Below the pieces are notes generated by a model that saw only the letters and a program-made list of their open reading frames with translations, did not search any database and was not told the DNA's origin. The translations under genes were made by a program, and so were the position numbers. From contig JAFIEC010000050.1 in the NCBI GenBank assembly GCA_020832725.1, positions 1 through 7,704 of the forward strand: a DNA stretch of 7,704 bases, written 5' to 3'. This document shows, piece by piece, positions 1-5,570 of the stretch (position 1 is its first letter; each line of letters starts with the position of its first letter). This stretch comes from Paracoccaceae bacterium (GTDB lineage: Bacteria > Pseudomonadota > Alphaproteobacteria > Rhodobacterales > Rhodobacteraceae).

Positions 1-629
1 CCATAGCAGCCGGTGTCAAGCTCCTCCATCTTGGCGTTGAAGCGGGGGCGCGTGACGGCATCCAGCTTCCATGCGACGACGCCCTGGCAGGCACCGTCTT
101 CGGTCATGATCAGGTCGAGCGCGAAATACTCGATGAAGAACTCCGCCTTCATCTTCAGGCTCTGGCCATAGAGCGTGTGCAGGATCGCATGGCCCGTACG
201 GTCGGCTGCGGCGCAGGTGCGCTGCACCGGCGGGCCCTCTCCGAATTCGGTGGTGTGGCCGCCAAAGGGGCGCTGATAGATGCGCCCGTCCTCGGTGCGC
301 GAAAACGGCACGCCGTAATGCTCCAGCTCGTAGACCGCCTTGGGGGCCTCGCGGGCGAGGTATTCCATGGCGTCGGTATCGCCCAGCCAGTCAGAGCCCT
401 TGACCGTGTCGTACATGTGCCATTGCCAATGGTCGGGCCCCATGTTGCCAAGGCTGGCGGCGATGCCGCCCTGGGCGGCCACGGTGTGGCTGCGGGTGGG
501 GAACACCTTGCTGATGCAGGCGGTGCGCAGGCCCGCCTCTGCCATGCCCAGCGTCGCGCGCAGGCCCGAGCCGCCCGCCCCCACGACAACGACATCGTAG
601 GTATGATCTTCGTAAGTGTAGGCTGCCAT
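1..629 (-). CDS. sdhA: Succinate dehydrogenase flavoprotein subunit (N-terminal part, cut by window edge)
   Basis: This is the catalytic FAD subunit of succinate dehydrogenase (complex II), which oxidises succinate to fumarate at the cytoplasmic face of the inner membrane. About 209 residues are present, roughly a third of a normal SdhA of about 600; the rest lies beyond position 1. The dinucleotide-binding motif GAGGSG is at residues 17-22. SHTVAAQGG follows, with His48 the expected covalent FAD attachment site. The FGGHTTEFGEGPPVQRTC block lies further on. The start ATG at 629 is preceded by GGAG about 7 nt upstream. It is third in the sdhC-sdhD-sdhA operon, 48 nt after sdhD; sdhB is expected beyond the edge. 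One oddity: at the very edge (residues 202-209) the protein reads EELDTGCY, where SdhA proteins normally have a V-L-A-T-G-G-type FAD-contact motif. The family call is secure. Confidence 0.97.
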   Translation of the reverse strand, partial: MAAYTYEDHTYDVVVVGAGGSGLRATLGMAEAGLRTACISKVFPTRSHTVAAQGGIAASLGNMGPDHWQWHMYDTVKGSDWLGDTDAMEYLAREAPKAVYELEHYGVPFSRTEDGRIYQRPFGGHTTEFGEGPPVQRTCAAADRTGHAILHTLYGQSLKMKAEFFIEYFALDLIMTEDGACQGVVAWKLDAVTRPRFNAKMEELDTGCY

Positions 630-677
630 CTTGAACTCCGGTTGCGCCACTTCAGGCCGCGCGTCGCGCGAGCCCCG

Positions 678-1052
678 TCACAGGGCGATCAGGACCACGG
701 CGAAGATGCCGGCAAGGCCCAGCAGCCAGCACGCAAGCGTGTTGACCACCAGAAGCGCCGCGCGCATCCCGTGGGAAGAGACGTAATCGACGATCACCTC
801 CTGCAGGCCCAGCCGCAGGTGGGCGAAGGCCGCAGCGAAGAACGCGATCGCCACAATGGCGTTGAACGGCTTGCCATAGGCGGCAAGCACCGCCTCGTGG
901 CCGCTGCCCAGCGCGCGGGCAAAGGGAAACAGGAACAGAAGCGCCAGCGGCACCAGCGCCACCGCCGTCACCCGTTGCTGCCACCAGTGGTGCACACCGT
1001 CACCGGCAGAGCCAAGGCCCGCGGCACGCTTGCGGTCGGTCAGAAAACGCAT
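678..1052 (-). CDS. sdhD: Succinate dehydrogenase membrane anchor subunit SdhD
   Basis: This is the small hydrophobic anchor of complex II. With SdhC it holds the SdhA/SdhB catalytic pair on the inner membrane and helps form the ubiquinone and heme b site. It has 124 residues, the usual length. Three membrane segments are visible at about residues 28-48, 63-86 and 98-123. The N-terminal block HHWWQQRVTA (21-30) and the Asp89-Tyr90 pair in EVIVDYV are typical of alphaproteobacterial SdhD. The Tyr is expected near the quinone. The ATG at 1052 follows the sdhC stop by 10 nt, and that gap is itself a strong purine-rich ribosome site (GGGGGGA). It lies between sdhC and sdhA in one operon. Confidence 0.95.
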   Translation of the reverse strand: MRFLTDRKRAAGLGSAGDGVHHWWQQRVTAVALVPLALLFLFPFARALGSGHEAVLAAYGKPFNAIVAIAFFAAAFAHLRLGLQEVIVDYVSSHGMRAALLVVNTLACWLLGLAGIFAVVLIAL

Positions 1053-1062
1053 GATTCCCCCC

Positions 1063-1461
1063 TCAGCCCATGGCCACGATGATGACCGTCAGCAGCGTGA
1101 GCACCGCCGAGCCGATCAGCGCGCCCTTGCCGGTGCGAGCCGCCGTCTCGAGGTCGAACCCGTGGCCCGCGTCCCACACCAGATGGCGGATGCCGTTCAG
1201 CAGATGGTAGAACAGCGCCCAGAGCGCGCCGATCAGCACCAGATGCCCCAGCCACGAGGTCAGCACCCAGTCGGCGCGGGCAAAGGCGGCAGGCCCCGTG
1301 GCCGCAGCCAGAAACCACCACACCACCAGAAGTGCCGCCCCCCCCATCGCCACGCCGGTGATGCGATGCAGGATCGAGGTCAGCGAGGAGATCTGGAAGC
1401 GGTAGTATTTGCCCAGCATGAAGGGCGAGAGCGGGCGGTTGCCCCGGTTCACGTCGGCCAT
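1063..1461 (-). CDS. sdhC: Succinate dehydrogenase cytochrome b556 subunit SdhC
   Basis: This is the first gene of the sdh operon and encodes the larger membrane anchor of complex II, which carries heme b and part of the ubiquinone site. It has 132 residues. The family signature is clear: RPLSPFMLGKYY at residues 9-20, then SSLTSILHRITG at 25-36 (the Ser and Arg33 region lines the quinone pocket in characterised SdhC). HLLNGIRHLVWD follows at 86-97. His86 corresponds to the heme-ligating His of the H-x4-IRH motif. Three membrane segments lie at about 36-54, 67-90 and 113-131. The ATG at 1461 has only a weak purine stretch (GGGAAC) before it. Its 281-bp upstream region carries two TGTGATCACA palindromes, so transcription of the whole sdh operon is probably controlled there. 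Confidence 0.96.
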   Translation of the reverse strand: MADVNRGNRPLSPFMLGKYYRFQISSLTSILHRITGVAMGGAALLVVWWFLAAATGPAAFARADWVLTSWLGHLVLIGALWALFYHLLNGIRHLVWDAGHGFDLETAARTGKGALIGSAVLTLLTVIIVAMG

Positions 1462-1504
1462 ATTGAGTTGTTCCCGTCTGTGGTCCGTCCGGTTCGCTGG
1501 GGGT

Positions 1505-1532
1505 TACTTATCTCAAAGATCGGACTTGTCAC
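1505..1532 (-). promoter_or_regulatory. Candidate sdhC promoter
   Basis: Reading toward sdhC, GTGACA (1532-1527, five of six bases of TTGACA) is followed after 16 bp by TAAGTA (1510-1505). An overlapping GATAAG (1512-1507) is a better -10 match but sits only 14 bp away. The site lies about 44 nt upstream of the sdhC start and about 60 bp downstream of the paired palindromes, which suits an activator bound upstream. Both boxes are imperfect, so this is a weak assignment. Confidence 0.3.
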
Positions 1533-1591
1533 AGGGTGCGCCCCTCCGAGAGGGCCGGTTTTGGCCCGGAGGGTGCAGATTTTTCGCCCGC

Positions 1592-1622
1592 CTGTGATCA
1601 CAGCGAAATTGGTGTGATCACA
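1592..1622. promoter_or_regulatory. Paired TGTGATCACA operator upstream of sdhC
   Basis: Two exact copies of the 10-bp palindrome TGTGATCACA occupy 1593-1602 and 1613-1622. The first extends to a 12-bp perfect palindrome (1592-1603). The centres are 20 bp apart, about two helical turns, so two dimers would lie on nearly the same DNA face. The pair sits 131-161 bp upstream of the sdhC start. The same arrangement occurs before sucC. The half-sites abut with no spacer, unlike CRP or FNR sites. Short contiguous palindromes of the TGT...ACA type are typical of GntR-family regulators. In R. sphaeroides the GntR-family protein AkgR is reported to activate TCA-cycle genes; assigning these sites to an AkgR orthologue is inference. 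Confidence 0.7.
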
Positions 1623-1683
1623 AATCCCGGCCCATCGCACCGGCAGCGCCCGCGGCGCCGATCCCCGACTCGCCCGCGCAAGG

Positions 1684-1710
1684 GGGGCCCCGCGCCGCGC
1701 ACAGGGCCCC
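1684..1710 (-). terminator. Possible GC-rich hairpin after the porin gene
   Basis: A 7-bp inverted repeat, GGGGCCC (1684-1690) with GGGCCCC (1704-1710), encloses a 13-nt GC-rich loop about 33 nt beyond the porin stop codon. It could end or stabilise the porin transcript before the sdh control region. No T-run follows in the direction of transcription, so a factor-independent terminator is not well supported. Confidence 0.25.
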
Positions 1711-1742
1711 GCATCGACCGAAGGCACCGGAACCGGCGCGGC

Positions 1743-2372
1743 CTAGAAATCCATCGACAGGGTCAGCACGGTCAGCGGGCCGGTGGTCGAGGTATCGTGA
1801 TGGCGCAGGTCGACCGAGAAATTCCCGGTCAGCGCATAGCTGGCGCCGACATTCCAGAAGGTGTTGGCATTGGCCTGGTTCGCCCCCACGCTGGCCGAGA
1901 GCGACAGATTGTCGTTGAAATTCCACGACGCGGTCAGCCGCGTGCGGGTGTTGCGCGCGCCGGGGTCGTAGCCCGCGAACACCTCGAGGCCGAGCCGAGG
2001 CGCGGCGGCGATACCGAGGGTGAACAGAACCTCGTTGGCACCGCCGGAATTGTTCAGCAGATAGCGCACGACGCCCACATCATAGGAGAGCACATCGTTG
2101 ATCTCGTTGCGATAGCCGGCATAGAGATCGACCTCGTAATCGTCGGTGCCATCGCGCACGGTGCTGGCCCAAATCCCGGCATAGAAGCCGTTGACGGCAC
2201 CCTCGGCATAGGCCTGCAGGGCGGGGTTGTTGTTCGACAGCGTCACGCCGTCGGCAACATAGCTGGAGGTCAGCGCCGCGCCGAAGGACAGCGCGACACC
2301 CTGGGCCGAGGCAAGGGCAGGTGCCGCGGCAAGGCCTGCGGCAAGGACGACGAAACCGGGAACACGGGCCAT
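1743..2372 (-). CDS. TorF-like putative outer-membrane porin (Gcw_chp family)
   Basis: This encodes an exported protein of 209 residues, probably an outer-membrane beta-barrel. Residues 1-24 form a signal peptide: Arg3, a hydrophobic Ala/Leu/Val core, and a likely cut after ALASA near residue 23. The mature part has alternating aromatic/hydrophobic strand patterns and ends in SMDF, the terminal Phe typical of outer-membrane barrels. SSYVADGVTLS (36-46), NPALQAYAEG (49-58), GFYAGIWAS (62-70) and YEVDLYAGYRNE (79-90) match my memory of the TorF/Gcw_chp domain, normally S-D-Y-x-F-R-G-V-S-Q-S...PALQ...GFYAG-WAS. The substrate is unknown. The ATG at 2372 is preferred because the signal peptide begins there and GGAG lies about 9 nt upstream. 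It sits alone between the mesaconyl-CoA hydratase and sdhC genes, 174 bp after the former; a link to either pathway is not evident. Confidence 0.8.
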   Translation of the reverse strand: MARVPGFVVLAAGLAAAPALASAQGVALSFGAALTSSYVADGVTLSNNNPALQAYAEGAVNGFYAGIWASTVRDGTDDYEVDLYAGYRNEINDVLSYDVGVVRYLLNNSGGANEVLFTLGIAAAPRLGLEVFAGYDPGARNTRTRLTASWNFNDNLSLSASVGANQANANTFWNVGASYALTGNFSVDLRHHDTSTTGPLTVLTLSMDF

Positions 2373-2546
2373 GACAGGCACTCCGCAGAGGGTGGATAAC
2401 CGCACTTGGCTACGCCCGGCACGGACACCCGGCAAGCGCGATTCCCTCCGCGCGGCGCGTGCCACGGCGCAGATCGCGCTCTGCCCGGAAAAGCTGCGTT
2501 CGCGTGCAGGTTTCGCCGCCCGGAATGCAGTATCCGCGCACCGCCC

Positions 2547-3590
2547 TCAGGCACCGCGGGGCATCAGCACCCAATGGTCGAAATCCAGCAGCACCCCCGG
2601 CGCATAGGCCCCGTCCTCGCCGCGCAGCACGCCCGGCCGCGCCTCGTCCGACCGCGCCACCACCAGCCGCAGCCGCAGCGCCCCGACCGAGGGCCGCGAC
2701 GTCTCCGCCCGGTCGAGCACTTCCGTCCAGGCCCGCACGGTATCGCCGGCAAAACACGGCGCGACATGGGCGCCCCCGTTGATCCCCGCCAGCAGATGGG
2801 CGTTCTGCAACCCGTTGAACGCCAGCGCCCGGCCCAGGCTGATGACATGCCCGCCATAGATCAGCCGCCGCCCGTCCTCGCGGTGGGTGGCGTCGAAATG
2901 CACCCGCGCGGTGTTCTGCCACAGGCGGGTGGCCATCATGTGCTCGGCCTCCTCGATGGTGACCGCATCGACATGGTCGATGATCTCGCCGGGGGCGTAA
3001 TCCTCCCACAGATGCGGCCCGCCCGAGAGCGTGCAATCATGCCCCGCGAAATCCAGCCCCGCAGGCACGACCAGCGCCCCGGCAGCCACGGCGGGCGCCA
3101 GCGTCGGCACGACCGGGGCCGCGACCGCCGCCTCCGGGTCGCCCTTGCGCACCATCACCCAGCGCACATAGGACAGCACCGCCGCGCCGTGCTGGTTGTG
3201 CCCGGTGGTGCGCACCCAGACCACGCCGGTCCGCCCGTTGGAATTGGGGCGCAGCCCGATCACCTCGGATTCGGCGCTCAGCGTGTCGCCGGGCCAGACG
3301 GGGGCCAGGAACCGCCCCTCTGCATTGCCGAGATTGGCCACCGCATTCAGGCTGATGTCGGGCACGGTCTTGCCGAAGACGGTGTGGAACACGGCCAGAT
3401 CGTCCATCGGGCTTGCGTGCAGGCCACAGGCCCGGGCAAAGGCGTCCGAGGAATGCAGCGCCCCCCGCGCAGGATAGAGCGCATGATAGAGCGCGCGCTC
3501 CCCCGCCCCGATGGTGCGCGGCACAGCATGGGCGATGACCTCGCCCATGCGGTAATCCTCGAAGAAGCGGCCGCGGGCGGTCTTGCTCAT
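2547..3590 (-). CDS. mch: Mesaconyl-CoA hydratase (MaoC/double hot-dog family)
   Basis: Predicted to catalyse reversible hydration of mesaconyl-C1-CoA to beta-methylmalyl-CoA in the ethylmalonyl-CoA pathway, in the cytoplasm. The protein has 347 residues, close to the about 343 I recall for the R. sphaeroides enzyme. It has two hot-dog halves, roughly 1-150 and 180-347. The N half contains SLNAVANLGNAEGRF (80-94) and VWPGDTL (98-104). The C half contains the hydratase-type block NTARVHFDATHRED (226-239) followed by YGGHVISLGRALAFNG (245-260), and a matching FAGDTVRAWTEV (280-291). The ATG at 3590 overlaps the preceding stop codon in ATGA, so translation is coupled to the DUF1737 gene. It is last in a four-gene operon that begins with a malyl-CoA thioesterase, a partner in the same pathway, which strongly supports this function over a generic MaoC dehydratase. 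Confidence 0.9.
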   Translation of the reverse strand: MSKTARGRFFEDYRMGEVIAHAVPRTIGAGERALYHALYPARGALHSSDAFARACGLHASPMDDLAVFHTVFGKTVPDISLNAVANLGNAEGRFLAPVWPGDTLSAESEVIGLRPNSNGRTGVVWVRTTGHNQHGAAVLSYVRWVMVRKGDPEAAVAAPVVPTLAPAVAAGALVVPAGLDFAGHDCTLSGGPHLWEDYAPGEIIDHVDAVTIEEAEHMMATRLWQNTARVHFDATHREDGRRLIYGGHVISLGRALAFNGLQNAHLLAGINGGAHVAPCFAGDTVRAWTEVLDRAETSRPSVGALRLRLVVARSDEARPGVLRGEDGAYAPGVLLDFDHWVLMPRGA

Positions 3591-3802
3591 AGCTCCCCCA
3601 GCTTCTGCCCCGGGTCATAGTCGCGCCCGGGCACGTGCTTGACCACCGCCTGGGCACAGCGCATCCGCCCCGTGGTGGCGTCGCAGGCATAGGCGGGAGA
3701 GCCGTGCAGCTCCCACCCCGCGTTCAAGGCCGCCGTCACCTTGTGGCAAAAGGCGGAATCATCCTCTCCGGTCAGCAACCTGTAGGCGCGCATTCCGCTC
3801 AT
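3587..3802 (-). CDS. Small DUF1737 domain protein
   Basis: A 71-residue cytoplasmic protein of unknown function. The sequence YRLLTGEDDSAFCHKVTAALNAGWELHGSPAYACDATTG (quoted here in parts: YRLLTGEDD at 7-15, FCHKVTAALNAGWELHGSP at 18-36) is characteristic of DUF1737: an opening Y-x-L-L-T-G, a helix, then G-W-x-L-H-G-S. It then ends in QAVVKHVPGRDYDP (51-64). It has three Cys (19, 40, 49) but no evident metal motif. The start at 3802 overlaps the NnrU-family stop in ATGA and was chosen for that. A second ATG at 3793 would give 68 residues. Its own stop overlaps the mch start, also in ATGA. Its position suggests it is made in step with the flanking enzymes, perhaps as a partner or regulator, but nothing in the sequence shows a role. 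Confidence 0.85.
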   Translation of the reverse strand: MSGMRAYRLLTGEDDSAFCHKVTAALNAGWELHGSPAYACDATTGRMRCAQAVVKHVPGRDYDPGQKLGEL

Positions 3803-4353
3803 CCAAAGGGCCAGGGGCCCAGCCAGGCGTGAATCCAGCCCACCACAGCCGTCGCCACAAGGGCCACGACCACGGCGGCACCCTCCTTCCACAGGGGGGC
3901 GGGCGGCGGCGGCGTCCAGCTGCGCTGGGCGCGGTTGATCAGGATCACCGAGACCACTGCCCAGGCCAGCAGCCCCCCGAACAGGATGACCCCCTGAATC
4001 GTGCCCACCACCAGCAGATGCGCCAGCGCCCAGGCTTTGACCCCCGAAAGCTGCGGATGGCGGATGCGGCGCGCAAGGCCGGTCTGCAGGCCCGACACCG
4101 CAAAGAGGTAGAAGCCAAGCAGGACCAGAAGGTTGTTGATATGGGTCAGAAAGCGCGGCTCGAAGAACAGCCAGACGGGATCCGCCGCCCGGTAGCCGAT
4201 CACCATGGCCACGATTCCGGCCAGGATGCCCACAGCCACGGCCCCCTTGCCGGCCTCGCCCATGGCGGCGCGACGCGCGGGCGCCAGCCGCTTGAACAGA
4301 TGCGCGCCCGACCACAGCACGACCCCCAGAACCAGAATCAGATTTCCCATCAC
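3799..4353 (-). CDS. NnrU-family integral membrane protein
   Basis: A polytopic inner-membrane protein of 184 residues (183 from the alternative start). Hydrophobic segments lie at about residues 4-20, 37-54, 72-90, 106-140 (probably two helices) and 158-178. Histidines within or beside the segments (His18, His71, His99, His112, His175), especially RHPQLSGVKAWALAHLL at 98-114, match the NnrU family. NnrU was first linked to nitrite/nitric oxide reduction in R. sphaeroides. The related plant and cyanobacterial zeta-carotene isomerase Z-ISO binds heme b through conserved His, so heme binding here is a reasonable inference. No denitrification or carotenoid genes are in view; both neighbours are ethylmalonyl-CoA pathway genes. 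The start is either GTG at 4353 or ATG at 4350, both overlapping the thioesterase stop (GTGATG). A GGAGAGGG ribosome site inside the upstream gene serves either. Confidence 0.85.
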   Translation of the reverse strand: MMGNLILVLGVVLWSGAHLFKRLAPARRAAMGEAGKGAVAVGILAGIVAMVIGYRAADPVWLFFEPRFLTHINNLLVLLGFYLFAVSGLQTGLARRIRHPQLSGVKAWALAHLLVVGTIQGVILFGGLLAWAVVSVILINRAQRSWTPPPPAPLWKEGAAVVVALVATAVVGWIHAWLGPWPFG

Positions 4354-5231
4354 CCTGCCCTCTCCATCGAAGCGATCGCCCCGGCCCGCTCCAGCAGCCG
4401 CCGCGCCATGACGATGTGCAGATTCTCCACGATCCGTCCATCCACCACCGCAACGCCCTCGCCCCGCGCCGAGGCCTCCTCGAAGGCGGCGATCTGGCGA
4501 CGGGCCAGCGCGATCTCCTCCGCATCCGGGGCAAAGACCTCGTTGGTCACCGCCAGCTGGTCGGGATGGATCAGCGTCTTGCCGTCAAAGCCCATGTCAC
4601 GGCCCTGCAGGCATTCCGCGCGCAGCCCCTCGGTATCGCGGAAGGCATTGTAGACCCCGTCGATGGCCAGGATGCCCGCCGCCCGCGCCGCAAGCAGGCA
4701 GGTCTGCAGCGCGCCCAGCAGCGGCAGCCGGTCGGCACGAAAGCGGCAGCCCAGATCCTTGGCCAGATCGTTCGTGCCCAGCACCATCCCAGCCATGCGC
4801 GGTGCCCGCGCGATCTCCAGCGCGGAGAGCACCCCGAGCGGGGTCTCCATCATCGCCCAGATGCGGGTCCGGGCCGTTGCGGAACCGGCATCGAGCAGTG
4901 CCGCCAGTGCCGCGACATCGGCCGCCCCCTCCACCTTGGGCAGCAGGATCGCCTCAGGCCCGACATCGGCCAGCGCCGCCACATCCTCGCGCCCCCAGGG
5001 CGAGTCCAGCCCGTTGACGCGCACCATGACCGACCGCGCCCCGAACCCGCCGCGCGCCAGTTCCGCAGCCACGGTGGCCCGGGCGGCCGCCTTCTCGGCG
5101 GGGGCGACGGCATCCTCCAGATCGAGGATCAGCGCATCGGCGGACAGGCCGCGCGCCTTGTCGATGGCCCGGGCCCGCGAGCCGGGGATATAGAGAACCG
5201 AGCGATAGGGTCGGGCGCTGTCGTCCATCAT
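4350..5231 (-). CDS. mcl2: (3S)-malyl-CoA thioesterase / CitE-like CoA ester lyase
   Basis: A cytoplasmic HpcH/HpaI-CitE superfamily enzyme of 293 residues. In the ethylmalonyl-CoA pathway, malyl-CoA made from glyoxylate and acetyl-CoA is hydrolysed by this type of protein to malate and CoA. Visible motifs: LYIPGSRARA (13-22), ILDLEDAVAP (35-44), VRVNG (70-74; Arg71), METPLG (128-133; Glu129) and GTNDLAKDLG (152-161; Asp155). Glu129 and Asp155 are the expected Mg ligands. GKTLIHPDQL follows at 217-226. The length is near the Mcl2 type, and it lacks the insert I recall in the bifunctional malyl-CoA lyase Mcl1, so thioesterase is favoured over lyase. It is first in an operon with mesaconyl-CoA hydratase, which supports the call. 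Two adjacent ATGs (5231 and 5228) are possible starts. AGAGG lies 3 nt before the first and 6 nt before the second, which slightly favours the second. Confidence 0.85.
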   Translation of the reverse strand: MMDDSARPYRSVLYIPGSRARAIDKARGLSADALILDLEDAVAPAEKAAARATVAAELARGGFGARSVMVRVNGLDSPWGREDVAALADVGPEAILLPKVEGAADVAALAALLDAGSATARTRIWAMMETPLGVLSALEIARAPRMAGMVLGTNDLAKDLGCRFRADRLPLLGALQTCLLAARAAGILAIDGVYNAFRDTEGLRAECLQGRDMGFDGKTLIHPDQLAVTNEVFAPDAEEIALARRQIAAFEEASARGEGVAVVDGRIVENLHIVMARRLLERAGAIASMERAG

Positions 5232-5570
5232 CTGCCTCTTGTGGCTGCCGCAGCCGGACTACTATTGCCCCCGCCCCGATGGCAAGCCCGTCGCGCCCCC
5301 GGAGCCTGCGCGGCATCACCCTCTTCTTCAGATCCGCAGAATGCCCCGGCGCGGCGTGCGCGAAGGGTGGCGACGAGGGCATCTGCGGACAAGATGCGCA
5401 TTTGAAGTTGAGAGTGACGGGCGGCGGGGCGGTGCCCGGGGGCCGGCCGCGACAGCCCGCGCACCCGGGACCGGCGCGACCGAGCAGGATGGCGCCTGTG
5501 CAGCCGTGCTTGCGTGCCGGTCGCTCGGGCGCTAGTCAGGCGCCGAGCACAACCACCGGAGACGGAAGAC
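5232..5570. other. Divergent intergenic region, mcl2-type gene / mdh
   Basis: This 339-bp gap separates two oppositely transcribed genes and must hold both promoters. No convincing gene is present. It contains a long imperfect inverted repeat (5333-5389) and a direct repeat of CCCGGG-x(1-2)-CCGGC near 5433-5477. Toward the thioesterase gene, TTGCCA (5285-5280) with TAGTAG (5264-5259), 15 bp apart, is a weak promoter candidate. Toward mdh, TTGCGT near 5510 with a CTAGTC-like box is weaker still. The TGTGATCACA operator found before sdhC and sucC is absent, so this pair of genes is probably controlled differently. Confidence 0.6.
5333..5389. repeat. Imperfect inverted repeat (13-bp stem, one bulged base)
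   Basis: TCCGCAGAATGCCC (5333-5346) pairs with GGGCATCTGCGGA (5377-5389) over 13 bp if one A in the left arm is bulged. The loop is 30 nt. It lies 146-102 nt upstream of the thioesterase start. It would form a strong hairpin in a long leader transcript of that operon, or serve as an extended protein-binding site. No T-run follows on either side. Confidence 0.6.

Noticed and set aside
177..1082. 301-codon plus-strand open frame opposite sdhA/sdhD
   Set aside because: It runs antisense to well-recognised sdh genes, has an Arg/Gly/His-rich composition typical of GC-rich shadow frames, and matches no family.
1593..1622. CRP or FNR binding site reading of TGTGA...TCACA
   Set aside because: CRP needs six and FNR four bases between half-sites; here TGTGA and TCACA abut. 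Pairing half-sites across the two palindromes gives a 10-bp or longer gap with the wrong orientation.
2391..2399. DnaA-box-like TTATCCACC (minus strand)
   Set aside because: It is a single 8/9 match with no other boxes or AT-rich unwinding region nearby; it lies in the porin leader.
2373..2465. 31-residue N-terminal extension of the porin
   Set aside because: The classic signal peptide begins at the internal Met (2372) with a GGAG site before it; the extension is Arg-rich and would spoil export.
1536..3620. Long plus-strand open frames (1536-2399 and 2406-3620) opposite the porin and hydratase genes
   Set aside because: They are shadow frames of real minus-strand genes. Their Pro/Arg/Gln/His-rich composition and lack of recognisable domains argue against coding.
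3803..4534. Upstream extension of the DUF1737 frame to 4534
   Set aside because: The extension overlaps the NnrU-family gene in another frame and has Arg/Gly-rich shadow composition; the ATGA-coupled start at 3802 fits the domain start.
5228..5401. 57-codon minus-strand frame whose TGA overlaps the thioesterase ATG
   Set aside because: The stop overlap looked like coupling, but there is no ribosome site before its ATG (5401), no family match, and the composition resembles non-coding GC-rich DNA. It could still be a leader peptide.
5514..5570. Earlier ATG giving mdh a 19-residue extension
   Set aside because: Malate dehydrogenases of this type begin just before the GAGQIG motif, and the purine-rich ribosome site precedes 5571, not 5514.
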